A DNA stretch of 64,000 bases from Diphasiastrum complanatum (taxonomy: Eukaryota; Streptophyta; Lycopodiopsida; Lycopodiales; Lycopodiaceae). Positions within the stretch are counted from its first letter, which is position 1. The number at the start of each line of letters is the position of its first letter. Location: contig CM055100.1 of the NCBI GenBank assembly GCA_029204225.1, positions 13,343,017 to 13,407,016 on the forward strand. The letters run 5' to 3'. A program made the position numbers and the translations under genes. A model generated the notes under the pieces. It did no database searches. It was not told the DNA's origin and was given only the letters and a program-made list of their open reading frames with translations. This document shows, piece by piece, positions 23,411-37,778 of this stretch.

Positions 23411-24587
23411 CTCAGCATCACCAAGATGAGCAAGGAGCTTAGGAGAGGGATTTGTGGCAAGTTCAATAGATGCATCAATCGTGTACTAGCATAGGTATAA
23501 ACAGGTAATCCGAGCTTTGACAATTTCCCTAGCAGGTTTGTGTAGCCAAAGGAAAAAAGCATTGAGTTGATTTTGCGGTGAGGCACCCGGGAAGAAAATG
23601 CCAAGATTATTCATCATATACTGAATGGCATGGTCAAACCAAATAATAGGGGACTGATTTTTACACTTGTCTCAACATCTACACTTGAAGAAAGCCTCGT
23701 TTCCAATTCTAGAGTCTGTCTCGGTGGAGATTCATCCTATTAAAACCAGTGTCGAGATGTCCACGAATACGTGCCCAGGTTTGCTCAAAAGGGCACCGGG
23801 AGGGCTCAAATTTGCTCGTACAGATAGCAATTTCAAAAGCAATAGGGGTCTCAAGAGTAGAATTTTTGTTCAAAGCAGCCTGTTTACAAGTCTGGACTTC
23901 TTTTTCAGTAAGATGGGTAAGGATGCACCAATGCTCAATGGAAATAGGAGCAAGAAAATTGACAGAAGGCAGACTCCAGAGTTTGTACGAAGTGCTAGCA
24001 GATTTGAGCTCAATAGTGAGAGCAGGTACGAAAGGGACTTGGCAATTTTTGGACTGACAAAATTCAAAGGAGGATTGATCACCAATGTCGCAAATATCTT
24101 GAGAAAATAATTGTTGTGTGGTACCATCTTCGTCCAGTTCATCTAAGAAGAAAAGAGGAAGTGGAGAAGAGGGTGGCTCAGGAATGGTGGGAGAGGGTTC
24201 AACAGATAGCAGGTCATTTTCTTTTTCAAGACAAGCAAAGACTTATCTAATATGATAGTTATAAAATTTTTCTTCGTTCGCATATTTTTCTGCAATACCA
24301 ACCAAATTTGAAGCCAACATTTCAATGGTACTCATAGGATCAATCTTGGTCTTGCCAAATTCCGGGTACATCTTAATCCAATGTAAAGTATCCAAGAGAT
24401 CGGTAAAGCAAAGCACTTTATCTTCGGGTCCCGTAGCATTACAAGTATTACGATCAGTTCCTTTGATAAAACTATGCAACATGACAGCTTTTTTCCTGCA
24501 GATAATCAGAGTTTGTATAAATAGATTAGGAGGAGGAAGGGGCTCCCCATAACCCAACTCTACTGCGCCTTGAAACCAACCTGAGGA
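23411..24587 (-). pseudogene. Broken coding remnant, unrecognised family, unit 2
   Basis: Copy of 4215-5445 that lost its 3' end to the deletion joining at 23411. The TAA between the first two segments (24243-24245) is shared with unit 1. The second segment reads five codons further than in unit 1, because CGA replaces the private TGA, before a stop at 23709-23711. The cysteine-motif frame follows on the other side of the frame change. Confidence 0.5.
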
Positions 24588-27123
24588 CTAAAACATAAAA
24601 CGGACCTATGTTAGCAATGAATCCAAGTAAGGTAAAGGTTTTGGTACTACCCCGGCCAAAGGACAGTCGGATTTACACCTCAAGGATGCATAGAGAGAGA
24701 TTAACAAAACAAAGTTCCTCTTGACAAGTCAAGACCAAAACCTTTTAAAACACTTTATTCATAGACTACCAAGATAACACATAGCTGAAAAGTATACACT
24801 ACTATTAAAAGCACCGTAAAGCGAAACATATCTCAAGACATCCAGCTGGTACCTGCCACCACCCCACCACACAAAAGCGCACAAGGTAGCACAGTGATGA
24901 AGACAGGTGTCAATGCTGACTGTCAGTTGTTATTCATGTACAAAATACGTTACGCTCAACTAATCAGCTTGCAATGTAAAATAAAGTTTAGTGCAATCCA
25001 ATCTTCCCTTACTAGTTTTCATCACAAGTACTCGACCAAACCATGCTAACAACCTATCATGGCGTCCGCCATACTGATCCGTTTGTTGTTTTTTGGTCCG
25101 TATCGTTAGATAATACACAATACGCACTTGAAAACAAGCCATATAAGTAGCATAGTAAAATGTGAGCATGTAAGCAGTTTGGACCAGTACATGAGTTTTG
25201 CGGGAAATCCATGCCATCCCATCACTCTTATCTGTAACAGACAATGTACAGTGCTCGTGACTTCTCGAGCAAATCCATGCCATACAAGAGTCCGCAAACC
25301 CCACTTCCCGTTCTTACGATTATAAACCAAACTACTGCTTCAGAGATTACCCGAGAAACTGTTATAATCTAGTGCAAAATGTGAAAGTAGGCATTTGCGT
25401 ATGCACATTCAAACTAAGATTGGGGCAATTCCATGCCATTTTGATCTTATGAATGAATACGTTCTTAGCACAAAACCATGTACTTTAAAGAACTTACAAC
25501 AATTACACAAATCCCTGTATAGAAAAAAGCATGTTATAAACTTCAGGGTTATCATCATTCCAAAAGTAAGCACTGATATATTAGTTTTGATTGCATGAAA
25601 AATAGACATAGTTATCGTATCATACTACTTTTCTTGCATATTTTCGTCAAGCTTCCTCTGTCACCCTGTTTTTTTAGCCTTACTAATAGAAATTTCTAAA
25701 CATCCATGCATTTTTTACTTGAATGGTAGACGATACAGATTGTTGCGAAGCAATCACGTTTGCAATTTGTAGTTTAGAAGATTGACCTTCCGTATCCATT
25801 TCTAAGAATCGTCATTGCGTAGATACATGCATATGAGTAATCCAATTAGTTTATAATACCTTTCGAATGGGTTTATGGTCTTCTTCATAAAGTGTAATTT
25901 GGAGTGTAGATGCTATGAGTGTCATACGTACCTTATATTTGCTGTCAACTGAGGTATACCTAAACCCTTCGTGCTCTTTTATGCTGTAAAATTGTGTGTG
26001 ACAAAGATAATCATAAGTATTATCACCGACCTATTATCGTAGCGAGCTCTTCTCTGATTATGAGACATATATACGTAGACAACAGTCATTTAAGAACATT
26101 TCTACCATCAACCATCACTATAATGCGATGATGACGTCTTTTTTGCAAGTATATGCAAGAGATTGTGAAGAACTAATGTATGTCGCGCTGCCAAACAAGC
26201 GAGCTATGATAATTGTCAGCATTCTCATCGTTGAACAGCGATTTCTGGCCAAGTATTTCAGTGCTAGCAGCGCTACTAGCACCCTCCAGGGTCGCGCTGT
26301 AGCAAACAACAAAAAGCTAAAAACTACCACAGCGATTTACGATTGTTATGGTAGCGCTACCACATCCCTACATTGTCAAAATGGCTCATATTCATGCCTA
26401 CAAAGTCAGCCAGCACTGGCTTGTAACACCTGTATGTTATAAAGCAAGTATCGAATGCAATCATGCATGCCATAACAAGCGCTTGATACTCTCATATGCT
26501 TGCTACCAAACCTATTGATGATATAACAAGAATGCCAAAGGTTGCAACCGAATCTATCCATCTCTTTTGCAGACAAAGTAGTCAAATCAATAGTAAATTG
26601 GTATGAAGGCCACTTACCAAAGTATTTCAAAGTTTGCTCTCTGACTGTTGCAGCATAAGCTTTAACACTGCAATTCTTGATATGCCAAAGTAGAAGGTAG
26701 AAGAAGATGAAGAGAGAAGAGGAGAGAGGGCGTGGAGAAAGCTTGCAGGCCCATTCCTTCCTTATGTAGATGCATTTGAAACAAGAGTGCTCAAGAAGCA
26801 AAGGGATCATGTCCGTAAGACATACCTCCACTGATCTTGACCGTTGAAGTGGCTTTGGTGGTTTTCAAGTTTCCCTCCAATAGTTACAAAGGGTCATATA
26901 TCTTTTTAAAGTACAAAGGGCTAAGTATATAATAGAGAAGTTGCATACCATTCATGAGAGAGAGAGAGAGAGAGAGAATTAATTTACTATCATTGTATCA
27001 TGTGCAGTAGAAATAATTTCATGGTAGAGATGCAACTCCAATAAAAATTTATCATTGTATCGTGTGCAGTAGAATTAATTTCATGGCAGGGATGCAACTC
27101 CAATAAAAATTTGTTCCGGTTTC

Positions 27124-27288
27124 GTGGCAAATAACAGAGTGGCACTGGTTAGCAGCAGGGATCATCTGAACGAGATAAGATTATGGCTTGTCAAGGGCTG
27201 GGCAGACAACTTCATAGCTGGGGGAACAACTTCGGGCCTATCTAAAGTGATATTACAGCCTTTTGACACAACCAAGACTCTGTTACAG
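27124..27288 (+). pseudogene. Orphan mitochondrial carrier exon, B copy 2
   Basis: Same 55 residues as copy 1, including PFDTTK, and the same GT donor at 27289. Confidence 0.5.
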
Positions 27289-29487
27289 GTGATTTTTTGT
27301 TCACTATTATAGTCTTTTGCTTTCACTGTTACGGCTCTATTGCCAAGAGCAATTGAAGTTGAAAGAATTTTGTACTTATTACGTATGCAATGGAAGCATG
27401 CACTTCATTTTTGAAAATATCATTGTGATTTATTGTAGACGTTGGTTGTATTATAGTTATCCATAAAACTTCCACATTGGCCAATGATGGAATTGATAAT
27501 TAGGATATGGCATGGCCGGTGTTTTACAGCAGTGAGCTTGCAAGCCACCTTAACTTTTGTCTTGACTCTGAAGTCAGCCGGAAGGTTTAATAATGTCTAG
27601 AGGATTTTTCAAACTATGAAACATGTTCTGTGAGTTGACTTAGACACTCAAACTACTGATGTCATCAGCTCATGGCAAAAGTTTTGATTTTCTTCAACAT
27701 TATTGAAATGAAATCTTAGAAAGAAAACTAGCCTGCCCATGTTATGTAAGGAAGTCCTAACGAATGATTTTCGTTGTCATTCTTACTATCTGCTTTCAAC
27801 TTTCTTATCTGATGTTATTGCACATGAGATGGAAACAAAGCTATGATCCATGAGGGCGAGATAGGAGAGCACGAGTACTTATATGATAGCAAAATACAAA
27901 CTCTACACAATTGTTCTCAAATTGCCTACGCTTATCCTGCTTGCTCCTCCATGTGCCTGGAAATGCACTCTATTGGCTCAATTGCGTTGAAAAAGGGACG
28001 AGGGACGTTAGTAAAGCTGTCGGTAGCTCTTTCAAGCGAGGAAGTTCTAGCAACGGCATTGCCATGTGTTCTCATGATGTTCACGATGAGCGATTTTCTA
28101 TTGAACTAAGCCTAACTTCCATCTAGGGACACCCAAGGGCCCTAAGTGTGGCGTTATTAGCCATAATCATGTACGGTTTTAAAACCATTTCCATCGTATG
28201 CAACAAGCATAAGCTCAGCATCGCATCTGCAAAGATTCAACACTCCTCTTTCTCCGACATTTATCAAGAGCATAATGGTCACCATGCTTAGAAGAGCAAT
28301 CACCATCGCTTTCCATCATGAACAAAGAACAAAACGTCATTAGAACTACTAACACGACTACAAGGACAAGATCATGTGCTGCTTCTTTTGGAGAGGTTTG
28401 AAGCTTGAAAGTGTAACGAGTGGAAAGATCCGAGTCTAATAGCAGGTTGGAAGATGTTCTTGATTTGATCCATTCTTGCTTTTCTTTTGGATAGTTTGGA
28501 AGCATGATGGTTGGGATTATGGCATTGTAATGATCCGGCCAGATTGGAAGATGTTTTTGGTGAAGTCATGTGATGCAGCTCATTATAAATCGGAATTTGA
28601 TATATAGATCAGTGAGATTACTTGGTATTGTTGTGAATTTTGTTCTAGATGGCTTTCATGATCTATTTGACTCGTTATGATTGCATTCTTGTAGATGTTT
28701 TGGATAGGTTTTTCAGCTTTGAGATTTTGTGTAGATTAGTAAGTATGTACGTGATGCTTTACGATTTAAAATTCAATTATAGGTGCAAGAACGCTAGAAA
28801 GATTCAGACGCAAGTTTACAAAGTAGGCGAGGGTGCTGATTAGGTGCAGGAGCGCTCGGCTAATCCAAAATCTTACAATCTTACAACTGGTGATATTTGA
28901 TCCTTAAAAATACTACATTTGCCAAAACTTGATGATTTCTTGGCCTCGTTGCAACTAAGAAATTGATGTTCAATCTAACTCTCTGATGATGGATTACTGG
29001 GTAAGCAGGATTATATCAATTCTATCAAACCGAGCGTCCCTGAACATGACCAATCTAAGCACACTGGTAAAAAAGTCCATGATGGACAAGATGAAGGACA
29101 AGGCCAATGGGCTAAAGTCGTAGATTAAAAGTTTGTACACTACCAAAAAGAGTGGTGATATAGGGAGTGGTGACGAGGAAGATGAAGACGACTCCACCTC
29201 CTCGCCCGAGCGCAACAGTGAACCATACGGGTCATGACAGTAAATGTTGCATGATATAAAAAAATTGTCACTAAGTCGCAAAAGATTTGACGTTGAGTAT
29301 TGATCGATGTTAACAAATGAAACCTATACTGGAAGCTATCTATTCTTAGATATTCAAGCTTAATTTGAAGAGGCATAGTCATCAACATGATTTATACTAT
29401 ACTTTTATACATAATTAGTGTTTGGGCTTATAGTATACAGGTGGCAGGTTTTAATTGGATCTAACTACAAATGTTTAAACTCATTTT

Positions 29488-29519
29488 AGTTTTGGCCTTT
29501 CAATTGAAAGGCCAAAACT
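29488..29519. repeat. Perfect 32-bp palindrome, B copy 2
   Basis: Identical to 10326-10357. Confidence 0.95.
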
Positions 29520-30270
29520 TCAACTATGTCCGTTAGCAAGCTTGAGCAGGCCTACTACCTAGTAGCATTCAGCCTTCAATGCACCTCGTCACAGGGCAGC
29601 TCGGTGCATGAAGGGTACATGCTACAGCTGATAGTGGGCCGCTCACACCCGCCGCTACCCAGTCTGTAATGTATTTTTTGAGTATACAAAAGGGGGGGGG
29701 GAGGGGTAGGGGCAAGGGCAGGGGCAGGGGCAGAAGATTATGTGAAAATATGTGTCCTGAGGTTTCTGAAGGAACCGAAGGTGTCATGCCCATGACTGGT
29801 CTCGGGTAGCGTGTCCACGCTAGGGATCGGTAGACCAACAACCCGTAAGTTAATTGTGACTATAAGGGAATTGGGGCCCTTATGTGTACATGGTCATAAT
29901 TAATGGTTGTAGGCCTAAACACATGGTGGTGGAGTTGGTATGGATCTATCAGTGAGTCATTAGACATGGCCCAGATAGGCTGCAGAGGTGTCTAGTGAGG
30001 TGTCACAGTGCACTACTAGTGATACATGGGCCATGGAGGATGGTATAAGTATACCTGCTGGGCTCTCAATAGTGTATGCTTGATTTTGTGACTAGTAGCT
30101 ACATGCTGCTGGTGTGACTCCTCTTTCCATGACTCTGATTGATCCATAGCCTGGGGGCTAGATCCGTACGATCTAGGTTTGGTTGCGTTGGTTTAATCTC
30201 CACCAGTTCCCATGTGTTGTTGTTTTGTATGGTATGCTTAGGCTATAATTTTGTGTTGTGGACTTTATAT

Positions 30271-30285
30271 TGGTATCAATGCCAG
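30271..30285 (+). other. tRNA-iMet primer-binding-site-like sequence, B copy 2
   Basis: TGGTATCAATGCCAG, two mismatches to the expected plant initiator Met-tRNA complement. The upstream TATAAGTATA box is also kept. Confidence 0.35.
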
Positions 30286-31236
30286 TCTAAGCAGGATTTA
30301 TCATCAAAAGTGTCGAGTGGAAATCTCGATGTTTTCTCGAAAATCCGACGAAGTACGCAACAAAATGGTGGAATTCTGGAATTTTCTTCCCGTTGGAAAT
30401 AATTTTGGAATTGCAATCGATTGTCTAGTAAGTGCACTACCAGGTTCACAATCGGTTTGTTTTTATGCTTTTCGAATTGGTTTCTTTGAAGGAATTTCGT
30501 GTCAATTCTATTGTTGTCGATTATTGTGGTTAGCATCTTTGTGAAAGCAACAAGTTACTTTGATGGTTGGCTGGATTTTTTCCTATAGTCTCTTATTCTT
30601 CTTATAAATGGTTATTGTATTTTAAATGTTGTCTATTGTCTGTTTGGAAGACGGTTTGGTTTTAAAACAGTGGGAACAAGCTAGAACAGAAGTAAAAATA
30701 CTCTAATTTGTTGGCTGTTGAGTGTTGGTGATGTTTGACAGGATTGCAAGGCTACTTACTATGAATCACAGGCTTATGTTTCATTTTCTAGCAAACTAAC
30801 GGTTTGTTTGAAGGATTGTGAGCCTATAAAGCCATTCTTGAGGATGGTTGGGTTCGGATTAAATGACTATTTGTGAAAATAGTTGTTAATTGCGTACAAA
30901 ACTAGGTTTTTGAAAAATTTTGGCAATATAACTGCTATCAGTGAAGCAAAACCCTGCAAAATCTTGTATTAAAACTATTGCTTATGCTGGAAACAAGTAA
31001 ATGAAAGCCATAGCGATCTATAAAACGCTACAAAGGCAACAGGATCTACAAAAATACAGCAGATGTTTGTGCCTTTGTGCTTCCTGCATCATAAGAAACG
31101 AAAAAACTAGAATTAAAACTCAGATTAACAAGCTGATTGTTAGACTTTTGAACTCCTCCTGGGCGCCCTGAAAACCGAGAACATAATACTCTATTTGGGA
31201 AGGTGATGGAGGGCATCTCTCCTAGTTTCTTTAGCA

Positions 31237-31351
<115 letters not shown>

Positions 31352-32187
31352 GGGCAGATCCGAGCACTCTAATCTCTGTGTGCAGAAGCCTGAGAGGGGC
31401 ACGATGGAGGGGCCCAAGTGGCCGTGTGCGGGTCCGAAGTGAGGGAGATGAACAAAATGGGGGGGGGGGGGTGGCCTATTACACTTAAAGTAAGTTATTG
31501 AAACTTAAGTGGGCCATGCAAGGTGCTAGGTGGGGTTGGTTGAGAGGGACGGGGGTTTAGGCTAGTGTTAATTTTTTGAGTGAAAGCCTAGGGTTTTTAT
31601 TTTTTGTAGTAGGTTTTTTAGTTTGAAGAACTGATGTTTTGATTTTGCAATTGAAGTGTGAGCTAAAGTTGTTTAAGGACTTTCGTTGCATTGGCACTTA
31701 AAATTTCCATTTTTTATTTATTAGAACCCATTTGCCGATTCATAGGTATTATTTGTTAATGAAAGCACGTATGGTCTAAAAATTAGCTTTTTTTGTAGAC
31801 ATTGCTTAGTTTAATAACTATTATAACCGTAATGAATGTGTTGATTGAACGAAATTATTTACGAACAATAAAGGTACATCATTCTGAAGGCCCTCATTGT
31901 AATAGACTGCGACCTACACGCCAACATACTTTATAGAGCTCATGCAAGTTTCTAAGTGATTTCATGCCATCCTCAACATCATGTCAGAAGTCAAGGATGC
32001 GCTTGTATCATGATTTAGTAACAGTGTATGTGCACATGCTTTCTAAGAAAGTGCTTAAAACTACAAATCAGCAAAAATGCTTACTGAGATCAGTGCTTTA
32101 AAATTTTGACATTCTAGCTGCAAAAGGTTCTCAAGGACTGCTTACTGTTTTTTTTCTGCTTACCAAAAGCGAGATGTTACGTAATGT

Positions 32188-32411
32188 TGCGTTGTTTTGT
32201 AGTTCGTTGATTATGGTTAGTTAAGGATTCATGTTTAAATACGACTACTTTAACGAGGGTGCTGGTTGTTGATTGTCGTATTGGCATAAACAACTGGTGA
32301 AGGGTGAGAGCTATCTTTGCTTTTCTATTATGTACTTTGGTCTACTTAATTTGCATGCTTCGTGTTTTGATTTACTTAGTGTTTGGGAAATTAGATTGGA
32401 GCTTTGTGGAG
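32188..32411 (+). repeat. 224-bp inverted-repeat arm, B copy 2
   Basis: Copy of 13044-13267; reverse complement of 47013-47236. Confidence 0.85.
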
Positions 32412-32754
32412 CATGAGTTGGAAAGACAAATATATAATGCTGATAAAAAAATAGTTTGGAACTTACAGTTCACTCTCTATGTAAAATAATACGATCTATG
32501 ATGCAATGCAATGTAGAACAAAATGTATGTCACTTTGAGTTTATCTCTTAAGTTAATGCTTCTCCAATGCTCCGATGCAATTTATGGTCTATGTAAAATA
32601 GAAATACAATCTATGATGTCTCTTATCTTTGACGCAACTCTCATCTCTTCCTTCTCACAAAATAGAACACGGAATTTTGACACTCAAAAACCAAAAACGA
32701 CGTGATGAACCATCAGGTTGCCGAATTTCTTTCTTTTTTTTGCTAAAAGAAATT

Positions 32755-33155
32755 CGCATGGATTTTCCATATGTGGATAGCACGTCGAAAACTTTTCAAG
32801 CGCTATCCACGGGTTCCACTATCTGGATTTTCCGAGGATAGCGCATGGATTATCCACACGTGGATAGTTATCCGCGCAAAATCCAATACTTTTTTATTTA
32901 GGAAATTAGTATGGCGTATAATCCATGCATGGATTATCCACGCAGAGCCAACATCCATGTGCCGGTTTTCAAGATCTGGCTGCGGGTCCCGGAAAACTAA
33001 GCATGAATATTCCACGCAGTTTGAATTTTCTGATTTTCGACCCCCGATATATAGTTGTTGCCAGAAATGATATTTGCGTGGATAATCCACTCGTGGATGT
33101 TCCACACGCCCAATATCCATGACTATATCCATGTCGATCCTGCGTGGATATTTGG
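32755..33155. repeat. GTGGAT/ATCCAC dyad cluster, B copy 2
   Basis: As in copy 1, with extra single bases at 32733-32740, 33111 and 33155 relative to the other copies. Confidence 0.8.
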
Positions 33156-34104
33156 CATGTTGTGTTCTTGTGAGATTTCCAAGACTAATACCACAAGCTA
33201 GCCCATCTAAATACCTACAAAACGTCAGACACATATAAACAAGAATTTATATAAGCTTACTAGATGTCGACAAAAGTTATAAGTGGAAGTTAGTTAAGAC
33301 TTGCCACCACATTTAGCGGCACAACCGTTGCATCATATCTTAGAAATTCAACAAATAATGATCGTGTTGGCAAACTTTGAAGTATAGCCATTATTGCAAT
33401 AAGAATAGCCATAACAAGCAAGACTATATGATGTATCAAGCCCAATCCCAAGATGTTCAATAACAGGCAAGATTGTGAAAACTAATCTACAATTTCCCAC
33501 TATCAACACACAAATTGCTTTTTATGTCCTTGGTATTTTTACTCAAGACTACTACTGCACAAGAAACACAAATATCCAGCATGCCCTCAGATATTCATGT
33601 AAGCGCCCGAAATTCATCATGTTCTTGCAACTTTTTGTGAGTTCTAGAGTCTCATTTGTTATTTATATCATTTATGTATGCTGCCTTCTACTATCAACGT
33701 CAAACACACTGAAATGAAAATGGCTCCAGCATGAAATATACTCACATGAGCTGCTAGATGAGTCAACGTAAATGTTCTACATTTGGTACATAAAAATCAA
33801 AATTGTTGCAAATTGAGAATAGAACTTTGAGATTTGGATCAAGTTTTTAGACATGGGTTTTTGGTTCAAATCTCCAAGTGGATGCATACTAACATTTCAC
33901 TAAACCACTAAGAGTATCAAATAAGGCCAAATCTCAATGGTGATGTTGGATACAAAATAGATCTTGCACAAAATTAGTTTTACGATAAATAGTTCTACTC
34001 GTCTTATGCTTTGAACTCGGAAGTTCATCTTGGAACATTGCATGTGGTATTGTATAAACAATAAAACGAGATGTGCTCAATACAAGTCGCAATTAAAAAA
34101 AATT

Positions 34105-34205
34105 GTTTATAAGGTATTGTATTGAATTTGTTTATAAGGTATTGTATTGAACTTCTTTATAAGGTAATTGTATTGATCTTCTTTATAAGTGTATTGTACT
34201 GTATT
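34105..34205 (+). repeat. 25-bp minisatellite, B copy 2
   Basis: Four units, the last two with single-base indels at the beginning of the error-dense patch. Confidence 0.85.
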
Positions 34206-35379
34206 TGCTTTTTTTGTATACGTCACCTTGTCATTTGACTGTAAAATTGTGTGTGACAAACCTAATCATAAGTATTATCACCGACCTATTATGTAGCGAA
34301 ATCATATGATTATCAGATATTGTAGAAACAGTCTCTTAAGAACATTTCTACCATCAACCATCACTATAATGCGATGATGACGTCTTTTTTTGCAAGATAT
34401 ACTGCTCAAGAGATTGTGAAGAAACTAATGTATGTCGCGGTTGCCACAAACAAGCGAGCTATGATAATTGTCAGCATTCTCATCGCTTTGAACAGCGATT
34501 TCTGGCACAAGTATTTCAGTGCTAGCGGCGCTACTAGCACCCTCCAGGGTCCGCGCTTCTGTCTGTGTAGCAATCAACAAAAAGGCTAAAAAACTATATG
34601 GTAGCGCTACCACTCCACTACATTGTCAAATGGCTCATATTCAATGCTATACAAAGTCAGCCAGCGCTGGGCTAGTAACACCTGTACTGGTTATAAAGCA
34701 AAGAATCGAATGCACTCATGCATGCCATAACAAGCGCTGATACTATCATATGCTTGCTACTCAAACCTATGATGATAAGACAAAGAATGCCAAAGGTTGC
34801 AACCGAATCTAATCCATCTCTTTTGCAGACAAGTAGTCAAATCAAAAGTAAATTGGTATGAAGGCCACCTTACCAAAGTATTTCAAAGTTTGCTCTCTGA
34901 CTGTTGCAGCATAAGCTTTAACACTGCAATTCTTGATATGCCAAAGCAGAAGGTAGAAGAGGATGAAGAGAGAAGAGGAGAGAGGGCGTGGAGAAAGCTT
35001 GCAGGCCCATTCCTTCCTTATGTAGATGCATTTGAAACAAGAGTGCTCAAGAGGCAAAGGGATCATGTCCGTAGACATACCTCCACTGATCTTGACCGTT
35101 GAAGTGGCTTTGGTGGTTTTCAAGTTTCCCTCCAATAGCTTACAAAGGGTCATATATCTTTTTAAAGTACAAAGTGCTAAGTATATAATAGAGAAGTTGC
35201 ATACCATTCATGAGAGAGAGAGAGAGAGAGAATTAATTTACTGTCATAGTATCATGTGCTAGTAGAAATAATTTCGTGGTAGAGATGCAACTCCAATAAA
35301 AATTTATCATTGTATTCGTGTGCAGTAGAATTAATTTCATGGCAGGGATGCAACTCCAATAAAAATTTGTTCCGGTTTC

Positions 35380-35547
35380 GTGGCAAATAACAGAGTGGCA
35401 CTGGTTAGCAGCAGGGATCCATCTGAACGAGATAAGATTATGGCTTGTCAAGGGCTGGGCAGGACAACTTCATAGCTGGGGGGAACAACTTCGGGCCTAT
35501 CTAAAGTGATATTACAGCCTTTTGACACAACCAAGACTCTGTTACAG
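35380..35547 (+). pseudogene. Carrier exon, B copy 3, with three one-base insertions
   Basis: Has an extra C (near 35420), an extra G (near 35462) and an extra G in a G-run (near 35481) relative to the other copies, so the length is 168 rather than 165. The PFDTTK block is back in frame. These look like sequencing errors because they fall in the indel-dense patch. Confidence 0.5.
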
Positions 35548-37746
35548 GTGATTTTTTGTTCACTATTATAGTCTTTTGCTTTCACTGTTACGGCTCTATT
35601 GCCAAGAGCAATTGAAGTTGAAAGAATTTTGTACTTATTACGTATGCAATGGAAGCATGCACTTCATTTTTGAAAATATCATTGTGATTTATTGTAGACG
35701 TTGGTTGTATTATAGTTATCCATAAAACTTCCACATTGGCCAATGATGGAATTGATAATTAGGATATGGCATGGCCGGTGTTTTACAACAGTGAGCTTGC
35801 AAGCCACCTTAACTTTTGTCTTGACTCTGAAGTCAGCCGGAAGGTTTAATAATGTCTAGAGGATTTTTCAAACTATGAAACCTGTTCTGTGAGTTGACTT
35901 AGACACTCAAACTATTGATGTCATCAGCTCATGGCAAAAGTTTTGATTTTCTTCAACATTATTGAAATGAAATCTTAGAAAGAAAACTAGCCTGCCCATG
36001 TTATGTAAGGAAGTCCTAACGAATGATTTTCGTTGTCATTCTTACTATCTGCTTTCAACTTTCTTATCTGATGTTATTGCACATGAGATGGAAACAAAGC
36101 TATGATCCATGAGGGCGAGATAGGAGAGCACGAGTACTTATATGATAGCAAAATACAAACTCTACACAATTGTTCTCAAATTGCCTACGCTTATCCTGCT
36201 TGCTCCTCCATGTGCCCTGGAAATGCACTCTATTGGCTCAATTGCGTTGAAAAAGGGACGAGGGACGTTAGTAAAGCTGTCGGTAGCTCTTTCAAGCGAG
36301 GAAGTTCTAGCAACGGCATTGCCATGTGTTCTCATGATGTTCACGATGAGCGATTTTCTATTGAACTAAGCCTGACTTCCATCTAGGGACACCCAGGGCC
36401 CTAAATGTGGCGTTATTAGCCATAATCATGTACGGTTTCAAAACCATTTCCATCGTATGCAACAAGCATAAGCTCAGCATCGCATCTGCAAAGATTCAAC
36501 ACTCCTCTTTCTCCGACATTTATCAAGAGCATAATGGTCACCATGCTTAGAAGAGCAATCACCATCGCTTTCCATCATGAACAAAGAACAAAACGTCATT
36601 AGAACTACTAACACGACTACAAGGACAAGATCATGTGCTGCTTCTTTTGGAGAGGTTTGAAGCTTGAAAGTGTAACGAGTGGAAAGATCCGAGTCTAATA
36701 GCAGGTTGGAAGATGTTCTTGATTTGATCCATTCTTGCTTTTCTTTTGGATAGTTTGGAAGCATGATGGTTGGGATTATGGCATTGTAATGATCCGGCCA
36801 GATTGGAAGATGTTTTTGGTGAAGTCATGTGATGCAGCTCATTATAAATCGGAATTTGATATATAGATCAGTGAGATTACTTGGTATTGTTGTGAATTTT
36901 GTTCTAGATGGCTTTCATGATCTATTTGACTCGTTATGATTGCATTCTTGTAGATGTTTTGGATAGGTTTTTCAGCTTTGAGATTTTGTGTAGATTAGTA
37001 AGTATGTACGTGATGCTTTAGGATTTAAAATTCAATTATAGGTGCAAGAACGCTAGAAAGATTCAGACGCAAGTTTACAAAGTAGGCGAGGGTGCTGATT
37101 AGGTGCAGGAGCGCTCGGCTAATCCAAAATCTTACAATCTTACAACTGGTGATATTTGATCCTTAAAAATACTACATTTGCCAAAACTTGATGATTTCTT
37201 GGCCTCGTTGCAACTAAGAAATTGATGTTCAATCTAACTCTCTGATGATGGATTACTGGGTAAGCAGGATTATATCAATTCTATCAAACCGAGCGTCCCT
37301 GAACATGACCAATCTAAGCACACTGGTAAAAAAGTCCATGATGGACAAGATGAAGGACAAGGCCAATGGGCTAAAGTCGTAGATTAAAAGTTTGTACACT
37401 ACCAAAAAGAGTGGTGATATAGGGAGTGGTGACGAGGAAGATGAAGACGACTCCACCTCCTCGCCCGAGCGCAACAGTGAACCATACGGGTCATGACAGT
37501 AAATGTTGCATGATATAAAAAAATTGTCACTAAGTCGCAAAAGATTTGACGTTGAGTATTGATCGATGTTAACAAATGAAACCTATACTGGAAGCTATCT
37601 ATTCTTAGATATTCAAGCTTAATTTGAAGAGGCATAGTCATCAACATGATTTATACTATACTTTTATACATAATTAGTGTTTGGGCTTATAGTATACAGG
37701 TGGCAGGTTTTAATTGGATCTAACTACAAATGTTTAAACTCATTTT

Positions 37747-37778
37747 AGTTTTGGCCTTTCAATTGAAAGGCCAAAACT
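37747..37778. repeat. Perfect 32-bp palindrome, B copy 3
   Basis: Identical to 10326-10357. Confidence 0.95.
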
